Positions 40,656 to 52,800 of a stretch of 64,000 nt of DNA are shown in pieces (position 1 is the first letter of the stretch; the number at the start of each line of letters is the position of its first letter). Made by a program: the position numbers and the translations under genes. A model generated the notes under the pieces. It had not been told where the DNA came from. It made no database searches and was given only the letters and a program-made list of their open reading frames with translations. The DNA is from Cristatella mucedo (taxonomy: Eukaryota > Bryozoa > Phylactolaemata > Cristatellidae): contig WPIO01000041.1 of NCBI GenBank assembly GCA_009760855.2, positions 3,364,501 through 3,428,500 of the forward strand, read 5' to 3'.

Positions 40656-40817
40656 CATGCAAATGCGGTTAGTGGCAGCATGGACAGTGTCAGCACGCAT
40701 AAGCACATCAAGGACGAATCACAGGGACCCACTAAATGCTGCCCTAAATAGGTGTGTTTTTAAGTTTTTTTAATGTGGTCAAGTCAGGGGATGTTCTGAT
40801 GCAAGTTGAGAGGGAGT

Positions 40818-40908
40818 TAACAATAATAATAATAATAATAATAATAATTCACTTGATAAAGCGCCCTCAGAGAACCTAATCTCTCTCTAGGAACTTAACA
40901 TTAGCTTA
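40818..40908 (-). mobile_element. LINE B/SINE tail fragment nested in LINE B
   Basis: caataataataat run then gataaagcgccctcagagaa and ctctaggaacttaacatt, splitting the LINE B sequence gagtt/ccaggctttggg. Confidence 0.75.
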
Positions 40909-41838
40909 ACATTTCCAGGCTTTGGGAGCATATGAACTAAATGCATGGTCTCCAGAGGATTTGAGTTGTATATGAGGAATTGGTACACTGTTGGATTCCA
41001 GAAAAGCTGGAGGTACGATGCTTGGCATGGTGGGGGAGTAGATCTGAGAGAAAGGCTGGAGCCAAAGAATATAGTGACCTAAAAGCGAGTGACAAAACCT
41101 TGAAGTCGATCCGTTGCTTGACTGGTAGCCGGTGCAGGTCGACGAGAAGTGGTTTGATGTGGCAACTGCGACACTCACGACAGACAAGCCTCGCTGCTGA
41201 GTTTTTCACCAGCTGTAATCGCCTGACATCACATGGCGGTGGGCCAGCATGCAGTGAGTTACAGAAGTCAAGACGGGATGTCAGAAATGCATCGACCAAC
41301 TTAGACGTGGTATCCGCATAAAAACAAGCCCGAATTTTAGAAATGTTATCTAGCTGAAAGTAGACTTGACCGTGGAGCTGATGTGGTCGTCTAACGAGAG
41401 GTCACTTTGGAACGTGACACCTAGATTTCGAGCTGATTTAACAGGAGATATGCTGGCAGAGCCAATTTGGAGCATCAACCTTTTCCATTCCTGAATCACA
41501 CTGGGATTGCCCTTAACTAGTAAGCTAGTTTTATCATCGTTTAATTTAAAAAAATGTGCTGCCATCCATGTGGGGATGTCATCAATACATGCAGCAAGTG
41601 AGTTGAGAGAACTTGAGGTGCTCGAAAACTGGGAGGGATCAAAGCAAAGGTACAACTGAGTGTCATCCGCATAGAAGTGAAAGCCTAGATTGAGCTTGGC
41701 AATCACATCAGCAAGAGGGAGAGTATAAAGCGTGAAAAGAACCGGACCTAGCTTGGAGCCCTGAGGTACCCTAGGTTTCCGAGGTGCCTCCGATGATCTT
41801 TGTCCATTCACGTCAGTACTCTGGTAATAGTAATTCAT

Positions 41839-42089
41839 TTGCCTAGTGCCTTCAGAGAACCGAATCCATATCTAGGCACTTTTCAAAATCCTAACAATAA
41901 GATAATGTAGCACCCTTAGAGACCTGAAGCTCTTTTTATGTTCTTTGCATATGCCACAAAAAAGTGTGTCAATGTCCCTACTTTTAAAATGGATAGCGTC
42001 AGCAAGCATAAACACTCAAAGAACAATGTAATCGAGAGAAGAAAACTCTGAGGCAATTTTTTGCTATAGTTTAATGAAACTAATTGACA
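41839..42089. other. Diverged LINE-tail-like and unassigned sequence
   Basis: Two worn tail-like blocks: gccttcagagaaccgaatcc at about 41850 and cacccttagagacctgaagc at about 41910. Confidence 0.4.
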
Positions 42090-42350
42090 TTAACACTCTT
42101 GCTACTGACTGTGGCACATTCTTTCCAGTCGTCCTGAAATGCTACTTCTATACTCCTCACTACCTCGACTGCTCACCTGACTCAGCTTTGCTTCTCAATC
42201 TCTCCTTGTTGCTTGAAATGAAGTCTGCTGGCTAACAAATGCGTACCGAAGGCAGTTTAGGCTGGGAGTGCTCCATACAAAAATCTCCTGCCTGACAGCC
42301 ACATAGTCCATTTGGCTTTTTGGAGTTGGCAGACGGAAATGCGAGTGTAT
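42090..42350 (+). mobile_element. LINE family A 3' end, diverged
   Basis: actgtggcacattctttcca, tactcctcactacctcgact and gaaggcagtttaggctggga match the LINE A C-terminus and UTR with many changes. Confidence 0.75.
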
Positions 42351-43423
42351 TCAAGTGTAAGGCCCGACGTAATTTCTTCCCAAGCCTTTACCAGAGATGT
42401 AACCAACTAAGATGCCTTGTCTTAACATTCCTCTTCTTCTGAATAGCATAATGTATTGGTGCCGGCTGTTACGAAGAGTTGGCTGTTATAAGAGTCGAGC
42501 CATCGCTCTCCAAATGAACCCCAAGTGGAACAGCAGAGACCACGCTCAGGCTGTTAGCTACCTGCCTGTGTAAAGTAAGCTACCAATTATAACGAGTCCG
42601 GAAGTCATTCGGTGAGTAGATGAAAGAGCTCTACACCGTTTTACTTAAGGCACCAATCTGAAACCGATCCTGGGAATTATCTCCCTATTCCGATCCAAAG
42701 GTATATACTGATTCATTCCTAAACAGTTCTGTCTCGTTAAATTCGTCTGCTACTTATTTTCTTTTAGATAGAATACGTGTAGATAGAATCACAGTCCGGA
42801 CACAATCCAATCACAATATTTTTTTCATGGGTATTTTAATGAAATAAGAGTTGTTATATTAATAGCTATGCTGCAGAGTAAAGATAAATTTTCAGTCCAG
42901 AAAGTTGGTTGAGCTACATTGTCTTTTCTCGTGTGTAATCCCTGCTCAGAGGAAGAAAGCGGGTTCTGCAAAAAAAATTACTACTGGGATATCGGCTTCA
43001 TATTGAAGAGTGAAAAATCACAGATAACGAAACAATGGTTGATAAGGTAAGGCCCAGACCATTTTTAACGCACCACTCAGATTTTCGGAACGCTCACGGA
43101 ACTTGGCTAGGTTTACTCATCTATACCGACCCGAAGCAATATCTCTAGCTGCTACAACTCTATTTCAGAAAGACAGTTGTTGTTACCTATGCTACGTATT
43201 GAGTATTTTGCAAAAAATTATCTCTATTCGGTGATGCTCCTGCTGCAGCTCTATTGTCGCTCGAACATAAAACATCTTCTAGGAATCATTCAGCTGTCTT
43301 CAAGAGCTGCTCTTACTACAAAAAGTTTCACCAACCAAGAGCATGCATACGAGGATTAAATAAATCTCCATTTCTCCCGTGTATTTAGTTTGACTTAGGT
43401 ATTTTTCAGATTCTTCATTACTT
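42351..43423. other. Unassigned sequence
   Basis: No gene or repeat recognised. A 60-codon plus-strand frame at 43177-43359 has no motif. Confidence 0.3.
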
Positions 43424-43429
43424 TTTAAT
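43424..43429 (-). terminator. Candidate polyadenylation signal for the unidentified gene
   Basis: ATTAAA on the minus strand about 200 nt past the proposed stop codon at 43630. No AATAAA is seen between them. Confidence 0.3.
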
Positions 43430-43629
43430 AGGATTATTTCTTAATATTAATTTTCTTTTTAAGTATGCGGATTCCTAGGGTCGTTATTTTATCACAGGGG
43501 TCTGCTTATTTGCGAGGTAGAGCCTCTATAAACTCTTCCAGTTGTAACCCTTGAACTTGGCATGTGCATGGCTGAAATATAACACCAGCATGGGTGAGGA
43601 TAGCTCTGCACTCTGATCCAAATCATATA

Positions 43630-43893
43630 TCAATTAGGCAATACACAGAGCCTTGGTTCCTGATTCAGCCCCAAACCCTGAATAGTAACATTTTGAATGG
43701 TAGAGTTAATTGTTGAGTAACCCTGAAAGTCATCTTGCTGTAGTGTCGATGCTTGCAAATTTGTTAGCTCTGTACTTAAGGCATGCCTCTTAATTAAAAC
43801 GGGTAAGAGACATGCACTGTTATAGGAATTTGGTGAAATAGAGCTGAATCGGCTGCTTAATTCATAAAATTGCAGGTTCAGTAACATCCTTTG
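43630..43893 (-). CDS. Unidentified gene, candidate terminal exon i
   Basis: Acceptor GTAGAAGCTTAG, preceded by CACTACTTCTTAATTTG. Phase 0 frame of 87 codons and stop TGA (43632-43630). Includes LLNLQFYELSSRFSSISPNS, LLPVLIKRHALSTELTNLQ and INSTIQNVTIQGLGLNQEP. Not a LINE, SINE or other repeat of this window. Confidence 0.55.
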   Translation of the reverse strand, partial: QRMLLNLQFYELSSRFSSISPNSYNSACLLPVLIKRHALSTELTNLQASTLQQDDFQGYSTINSTIQNVTIQGLGLNQEPRLCVLPN

Positions 43894-46800
43894 CTAAGCT
43901 TCTACAAATTAAGAAGTAGTGCTTAAACAAGCTCAGGAGAATTGCACAATGATATATCACTAACAGCGAGTGATTTGCTTAAGAGAGCTTTCTCTTAATA
44001 GCTCAATTGAAGGTATTAACAGCTAGTGATCATCTGAGCGAGTTTGGTGTAATTTTATTGAGATCATTGTCGCATTTCTTTTGGAGAAGACGAACTATAT
44101 ACGAAGCCGTGGCAGGCTTCATCATTTTCGGAATTTTAATCGACCAACAGCTGTAATACAGTAGGTAACTGAAATTTAATATATGTCTAAGTATATCGAA
44201 AGTTATACCTGCGCTTTAAATATGTAGCTCTCCGCGGCGGCTGTCGTCTTGGCTGATCTGAGTTAACGACAAGGATTTTTAAATATAAAAGTTTGGGGAC
44301 TTTTGATTGTTTTCGCTCTGCTGTATCCATCTACGCAAAAGCTATTTCTCTTCATCCCTGCTTCGAGGTGCGAGAATTACCAGTATTCGTCAGGCATCTG
44401 CAATCACTAGCACCTGCTGAATTAATGATAATAAAAATAATACACTTGATAATGCGCCCTCAGAGAGCTTAATCTCTTCCTTGGCACTTTACATTTGATG
44501 TAAAGGAAACACGATCGAATGGTGAATGGTATCATGCTTGATAAACAGCATGAATATTATGGTTAGGGGTGACATGCACAGGGTCAACATGCAAATGTGG
44601 TTAGTGGCAGCATGCAACAATGTCAGCACACATAAGGTTCGGTCTAATGATTAAGATGTTCGCCCGATCAAGGTCGGGTAACTGTATTTGACGGCCGAGG
44701 TCATGAGACTGAACCAGTGGCATACTTGAAGTACCTGGATAGATTAAGATCCCTTAGGGCATTATTTGAATGAATTATATATTTTTTATATCAAGAGTGG
44801 AGCTCTGAATGGCTTATAGATTCTAGTTCAGAAGCGACTCCTGCATACATTTTAAGAATAGACAGTGTCATCTGAATGTCCACGGATAATAAATTCACGG
44901 TATCCTTCCTATTTTTGATACGCAAATGCAACCTAACTCTTTTTGGAAAATATGCATGAGGCAAGACCAGTGGCTCATGGGGTGATCAGTGTTGCAAAAA
45001 AGCTGCTTTAACTTAAGCGATGCAACAAATTTGGTTTTGAAGGGTTTGTTATGAGAAAGCTTTCGCCAGCAGCTTTACTTACATTTGCATGACAGGAACA
45101 GCAGCAACCAGTTGTGTGATCTTCAGCTTCAGCCATCTAGGTTTAACAATGATTGCACTTGTAGTGGTAAAATATGGTATCATGTAAGTAGAAGTATTAG
45201 AACGGCTATCAAAGGGCACTGAATCATGCTTATTTTAATGAGAAAAAACACAAAGAAAACCGCTAGAGCTGCAGCTATATCTCTTAATGGGATTACATTG
45301 AATTTAAAAATGAAACTGCTTATCAGCAACACAATTCTGTATAGATAATTACCTTGGCTATTTCTAGAAAAACAAGCAAAATGATTTTTTCGTATAAGGC
45401 TATGCGGCTATTCTTGAAAGCAATAGCAAAACTGCTGCTGTTCTTGTTCGCGACATCTTCTTACCTGCAGCACCGGATTTAGCCCTCGAAATTACTACTA
45501 ATTAGAAATCAAAAATCACCTACCTTTGTCTGCCATGCGACCAAAATAAACACAATTTTACTCGAGCGGGTAGCGATCCTAAAGCAGCATTTCTTTATTT
45601 CCTGACTAGTGCTTTTTCATATCGTTATAGCTATCAAAACTCTATTCTTCTGTTCTCAGAACAGCTATTGAATAATTGAAACATCTAAAATCATTTTTTC
45701 CAAATAGTCACTTTCATTGCGTGGCCGAATAAAGAGAAATTGCAGTGCATGCTATGCGGCAAGATTAAGGATTTAAACAAATGCAGTATTGAGCCTCGGA
45801 TCTGTTAGTGAAATTAATCGACATATTAGTGCAAGCGAACAGAAAATCAAAGTTTCCAAAAATAAAAAAAATTGAGTGAATGCAGAAGTTGTTATAAGAA
45901 AAAAATATTTACTGTAATTAAGCTGCTGTAAATCGTAATGCAACACTGTCTGTTTTATTTTTGAGACGGGTAGAAATAGAATCAAGTAAACTTCATCTCG
46001 CAATATTAAAAATAAGTTATTGTATCGTCTGCCTCGATAACTTGATCTCTTTCAAATCAATTTTGCTATGCAAACTAACCCTTTCAACTCACTAGTGATA
46101 ACATAAACAGCTTCAAGAAGCATAACTAAATAAGGATAATTACACAAAAAATTGGTAGGCTTGTAGGTGCCTGCTAAAAGTTAAGTCTGATGTTCTTATG
46201 TCCCTCAATTCTAAGACATTTGGAGCATAGAAACAGAAAGTAGGGTCTTCAATGGCTTCTAAGTTGGTTAAAAGCACAGCTAAATAGCTTAACGTATTAG
46301 AGATTGTTGAACAATGAGAAACCTACTGATTAAAATTTCACACAGTTATACCGAGCAATATATTAAATAAACTTCAAAGTGAGCGATCAGACCTTGGAAG
46401 TTTTGAAGTTGGTGCTATGCTTGATAAGAAACTAGCATGCGACAATGAGAAATGGTATGGTGTTGTATTTTTACTAGTCCAAGACCAAAGAACGTTAGCC
46501 TCCAAGTTTCACATTAACTGTAAGTGTCTTTTCGCACAGGTAGTGCAGAGTCGAACCTTGATGAGCGATGATCCGAAATTGACGTTCAGAACAAAATCTG
46601 GATGCCCTGTTATAAAGTGAGCTATCACTGGACGGCCACCTTAGCTCTATAGTCGATTAGTCATACTTTCAGCTACGTAACATTGCTAACATTCGGAGTT
46701 CCTTAGACAGGAATACTACATCCAAATTGGTCCTTTTGCATTTGTGACATCTCGTCTCAACTTTTGCTTGGTGGTCTACCGGCCTGTGCACTCAAGCGCT

Positions 46801-49800
46801 TAACCATGGTGAAAAACTCCGCCGCAAGATTTTTCGGTCATGAGAGTCACAGTTGCCACATCATACCATTTTTTGCCGAGCTGCACTGGCTAACAGTCAC
46901 GCAGTATCGCTCATTATTTAGTCTTTTTAATATCTGGCGACAGCCTACTTATCCAAACTACTTCCCAATCAGGCTTGGAATCGTACCACCTTATTTGTTG
47001 AATCAAATAGCTAAGTTCTGCCTGAACTAGCACTAAGTCTTTTGGAGACTGTACCTTCAGTGCATACGCCACCGAAGCCTGGAACTTGCTCCCTACTAAC
47101 GTCATGACATCACCTAACTTGATAACATTTCAAAAGAAGCTAAAATACACCTTTCCAAAGACCTTTGCTGGTTCCTCGTGATTTGTTCTTTGTCATTCAA
47201 ACCATAGGAATCTGCTGCAGCGACTGAGAAACTGAATGTTTACCTTGCCGACATTCAATCCTGGATGTCGGAAAACTTCTTGAAACTAAATGACGATATA
47301 ACCAAACTGCTGCCCATAGGACAACCTAAGCGTGGGGCTGAATTTAAAGGCTTCGCACTTCTGATAAGTGATGCTGTTGTGCGACCATCACCACGTACTC
47401 AAAATTTAGGTGTCGCTTTCGAGAGCTGCCTCAATTTTCAAAGCTTCATTCAGAAGACTGCTTCTACAGCTAGCCATCACGTCCGATCCCTATCCAAGAT
47501 TAGAAGCTGTCTTCCACAGTGGCTTGTAAAAAATTAAACTAGCTCCTTATTTCTGTCTTGGCTTGATTATTGTAATTCCCTTTTGGCCGGGCTACCAAAG
47601 AAAGCAAATAGGCCACTGCAGCTGACTATGAAATTAGCTGCTCCATTCCTCCGCTTAAAGACCGTTGGCGACAGACGCTTTAGCTCTGCAGGTCCTAGAC
47701 TGTGGAACTCGCTTCCACAATACAGCAACTAATCTCCTACTGCCGACTATGGCACATCCTTTTCAGCGGTCCTGAGCTGCTACTTCTATGCTACTCACTA
47801 CCTCAACTGTTCTCCTGACTCTGCTATGCTTCGCACTTTCTCTTCGTTGCGTGAGACAGAGTCTGTTGGCAACCAAATGCGTACCGAAAGCCGCTTAGGC
47901 TGTGAGTGCGCTATTCAAGACTCTCCTGCTTAACACCCACATAGTCTTTATAACTTTATGGAGTTACAGACGAATATGCATTCATTGGGTCCTTATGGAG
48001 CTGACATCGTGCATGTTACCTTCAACCATATTATGCTAGTCGACATTGTGCATGTTATCAGTAGTAATTTAATCCCTTTAATCATCAGGAAATTATTTAG
48101 AAAGTGATTAAGTGGTCTGAAAGAGTTAGATAAGTTTATTATTCTTATTACATTATTTATGTTACTATGGGTCACCAAGACGAAACGGGTCAAAAGGACA
48201 TAGATTTACATATAATTGTCTTAGGAAAATAATTAATCACTTGTGCAAAAGGCAAAATTAGTATCCTATATTCAGAAACGATATAAACGACTGTGTAGTT
48301 TCTCACAGCTATAAGTCTTGGCATAGCAATACTAAAAATAACATGTTGTTATAGCTCTCAGTAAATTAATGCTTTATCTAAAGATTTTACATTTGCTATA
48401 ATGCAAGAATGTGGTAAGAAAAACATGCCTGCAAGCATAGCATGGTTAGAGGCAACATGAACCGTGTTAACACATATTCGATAATATTCACAGACTTATT
48501 TGGTCTGTCATACACACAGGCTCGAGTGGTAACTGCATCATGTATGGTTAACATTGTCAGTGCACTAAAGTGTTCATCATTCTATGCGGATCTAAGAAAT
48601 TTACCCTCCTTTTGAGATTATCATACAGTAAACTACCGGGCTGTGACGCCTACAATATTAGACAACAGATGAAGCATCGGTGGCCAGCAGTTTGCGGATA
48701 CTTACCTTAAAGGTACAGTGGTTGCTATTAACAGCAGCTTTGAATTGAGCTGGGTGTTCATCCTCCTGCAAAATCCAAAGAAGGAGCTGTCAGGTCCCAA
48801 GCTTGAATAGTAGGCACTTTGTTTTGCTGAATGATTTCAAGGTCTTGATGAAAATTAAACGTTAAACTAAAATGTATAAAGCTATAAAAGATACACAATT
48901 TCAAAAACGGTGGAACCGTCTTAGTCTCTTCTAAGCTGAGGCCACAACACAGCAGCTATCTCTCTCTAATCTAATTTCATTTCTCTACTGTGAGCTCTCT
49001 ACCGATCTGTTGAATTATGACGGGAATTAGCTTGAAAGTATATAATAGGATAATACATTAATTATAGGACTATAACACGCAAATACTAAATACTAAATAA
49101 TAAAAAGTGGTTATAATCTCACAAATAATTACTTACTAGCTTTTTCTGCCGATCAATGGCATTTTTTTATTCGAAATCGGCAATCTCTTTGTAAGACATA
49201 ATATACTAAAAAAAGCATTTTGGAAAAGTTTATCTCTGAAAAGCAGCAGTCTTATGGTCTAAGTCTCGAGCCATAGTTGGACTTTAAGGAATTCGAGGAA
49301 TTTTGATCGTTAACTTATTCAACCGAAATCAGAAGTGAACTCATGCAGTGGCGTTAACGGAGATCTGCAATTGCATTTGAAATTTCACGATGATCGGTTG
49401 AGTAATTGTGTTAATGAATGGCTAGGTACAAAGCTAAACTGTAAGTGTAGGTATCTGCAAGTAACAAGCATGTGCATCAACAAGCTAGAAAAATCTATCT
49501 CAACGTACGAAGGTTCAACAAGTTGGGACACAAGTATCACGTGATAGATACATAGATTGGGAATTTTCTTAAATTTCGGATATTTTGCTATCGGTCAGCT
49601 ACTGGATTAGAGCTTGATTCGCCTAATCATTTTAGTGCTCTCTCTCTCTCTCTCTCTCTTATAAGTGTATGTCTCCAAAAAATTCAAATACTATTTTTAA
49701 CATGTCTGTCTTTTGAAAAGTATCTTACACAATTAGTCAACTGTTGGGCAAATCCTTCAAGTATTTTCTCGATATTCACCCTTAACTCACTTCTGATAAG

Positions 49801-52800
49801 GTCATTCTACCCATGTAGTAACAGCCTGGAGCTTATGTAAAAACTCGGCAGCAATGAACATTTGTCATAAACGTCGAACCTACCACATAACAAAGCTGCC
49901 CAATTATCTGGCATAACAATAAATGACCAAGGAGAGCTAAATCTCTTTCCAGACGCCGTATAAATTGCTGAGATTTAATAAAAAAAACAATGGGTTAGGG
50001 ACTCGTTAGGGAACTTGCTTAGACAAACGTGCAATCTCAAGAAAACTACATGCTTAGGCCAAAATACTGAAGCAACAAGAAGACACTTAGGGTCACCTGT
50101 CAGCAAGAACTTAGCTAGTAAGAGGATTTGAACAGTGAGCAGCTAAGCATGCGAGCACACATGAAAGACAAAATTCACTAGTTGGGCAAAAAAGGTTATG
50201 CAAGGTCATTGCAGATAGTGACCGTCATGAGAAGTAAGTTCGCGACTTTCAGAGCAGACGAGTTGAAAGCTTGATCCCCAAAATATTTTAATTTGCTTTG
50301 AGGTACGACAAGATGACTTGCCGTGCTGGTTTGGGCTAGTGGTTAACGTGCTAACTCTGACAAGGTCAAAGTGAATATAGATGATGGCCGAGGGCGTGGG
50401 CTCATGCCCCATGGTGGATGTGAATCACCTGAATAGATATTGTGTTCTCTAAGGATGCATACACTATGAATTATATTTTTCATACATATTTTAAATACTG
50501 AGACGGTACACAGGAGAATTAGGGAAGTCAGATATGTAGGCTGGTCTAAACCACTTAAGGGCCGTGTAAGCCGTACAGTGGATCTCAAATTGCTTGTAGA
50601 AAGACTGTGAAGCTCAAACAGAAGTGGCTTGATTTAGAGGCTGCGGCATTTAACGATTCAACCGAGCATCTAGTGTGTTTTCAACTTCTAAAGACAATTT
50701 AGGTCACTGGCCTGAAGTCCTAAATAATGGTCATTGACGTAATCTAGACGATATGTCACAAATGCACGCACTAGCTTAGTTGCTGTACTCTTAGCTAAAC
50801 AGGCCCTAATATTGGCAATGCTAATTGACTTAAGTTAGGCTGAATAGACTGTGAAGGCAATGTGAATGGCAATGGCAAGTTATTTTGGAATAGCAGGCCT
50901 AGATTAAAGGCAGACAGTCATGAGAGTGATGCTAGATAAAACCATCTTGAGGGTGAGGTTTTATAATTTGGCCCATAATTTCTATGTTGGTGTAATCATA
51001 ACTGAGCTTATAGAATATAATAATAATTAGAATAATAGTAGTTGGATTTTGATAAAGCTCCCTTGGAGAAAGAAATCTATCTCTGGGCACTTAAGATACG
51101 CCGTACAGGAAGCATATCAATACGGTCAGCCACAGCCCGTAGAGCATCAGCAGGTATAAGCACACACAGAACGACTCTCGATGACCCAGCCAATTGTGTA
51201 AGGAACAGATGCATTTTTAGCCGTTTTGAAATGTCATTAACCCTGGAGGATGACTCAAGATCAGTCGGAAGTGACTTCTGGCTTTTGAAAACATACAAAC
51301 AAAAGGGCACGGACTCCAGATGATTTGAGGTTGGCTGCGAGCATAGGTACACGACTTTTGTAAGAAGAGCCGGTGGTACGATGTCTAGCCTGATTGGGGA
51401 GTAGGTCGGAAAGGTAGGCTGGGGTAAGAGAATCAAGGGAGCAAAAAGCAAGATGTGAGCAGTGACCAAACCTTTAAGTCGGCGAGAATTATTGTTACGT
51501 GACAATCATGAGACTTGCGACAGACAAGCCCGGCTTCAGAATTTTGTACAAAATGTAAGAACTTGTTTACACAAGTCGGAACACTTTTACTCTATTCCTC
51601 ACAAGGAGATAGAGGCTTTCAAGCCAAGGTTTGCAGAAGTAGGGACCGGATTTCGCAAATGCATGGATCAAATTTGATGTGGTTTTCCTTTATAAGCAGA
51701 GCCAAACTGTATGCAATGCTCCGAATCTGAAAGTGGGCAGACTTGAGTCTGGAGTTAATTTAGCCGTTCAACGGAATGGCACTTTAGGACAGGACGCTAA
51801 TTTTTTGTGCAGACTCTATAGAAGATACGCTTGCAGAGCCCGTTTAGCAAACTCCTAGAAAGAGATTGAGTTCACTGAGGGTGCTTTATCAAGTGTATTA
51901 TTATTATTATTACTATTATTGATGCGATATTTTTATGATGGTCCGAGTGCTAATGTCTTTGATACAAGCTGCATTCAATCGGAAGAGGAGTAAATGCGGG
52001 AATGGTGGGCCGATTCAATAGCCTCATTTATGTAACAGCAGAAAAGCCATTAAGGCTATAATCACCGCTTGCAGTGGGATATAAAGGATCGTCATCTGTA
52101 AGACTCAAATCAACGGCCCTGGTATTGAAGAATAAGAACCGTACCCCATGGGCAAAGACCCAAAGGCAAGGCTTACAATTGTGTAAAGATATTACACCTG
52201 GATGTCACCGGTGTAGAAATGAAAGCCGGGATTGTGTTTGGCGATGACATCGGCCAAAGGGAAAAGTATTAACAATGAAAGGAATGAGCCCACGTGGTAC
52301 CATATCCTTGTAAGGCTCCTCAATGATAGGCGGCAATTTATACCTACACTCTGATATCCCTGACCGAACTAGGATCTAATCAGGTTTAGCACTGTGAACA
52401 GTAATCCCTGGTGGGCGTGTGGAGAGAGGCACCTCAAAAGGATGTGGTGGGAAATAGTGTCAAATGTTGAAGACAAATCTATGAGTACCAAAAAGAGACT
52501 CTCCGAGATCATCGTAATTCAGACGGTACTGTCTGCCTGGCAAGCAGCTTATTTTTGGTGAGCCATGATGGCACACTAGGAGATGCGGTTGCTTTTCACG
52601 ACCTCGGTCCCGATGTCGTCGGTTCGAATCCTGTGGTGAGTGATCCTTTATCGCCACTGCAGGCTGTGGTGATATCCATAAAGGCTGTTCTGTCGCTATA
52701 ATTAATATTAATGAATTCATTAATCTGCTGCAAGATTATGTCAATATATTCTCCCGTTTACCAAGCCAAGTTAGTTTAGTATCGCTTCCTGTAAAGCTAC

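Larger units (their letters stand above)
38690..41838 (-). mobile_element. LINE family B copy carrying two nested insertions
   Basis: Outer element on the minus strand: (ATT)n tail 38690-38707, stem-loop and 3' UTR to about 38857, resuming at 40656, then C-terminal domain 41299-40937 (PLLVDLHRLPVKQRIDFKVL) and reverse transcriptase 41838-41350 with [26 protein letters not shown] and KLNDDKTSLLV. This is the best reverse transcriptase block for family B. It is interrupted by LINE A (38858-40655) and by a 90-bp LINE B/SINE tail (40818-40908). Confidence 0.88.
51020..52480 (-). mobile_element. LINE family B copy, decayed and interrupted
   Basis: Tail near 51020-51100, UTR and C-terminal region to about 51840, later reverse-transcriptase remnant 52180-52480 (gtgtagaaatgaaagccggg, cacgtggtaccatatccttg). 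Interrupted by a plus-strand LINE B tail (51845-51925) and an S2 SINE. Confidence 0.65.

Noticed and set aside
45470-45580. Two short minus-strand stretches with good donors (GCAG|GTAAGA and AAAG|GTAGGT)
   Set aside because: Their open frames do not fit the phase 0 junction between candidate exons g and h, and they have no recognisable sequence.
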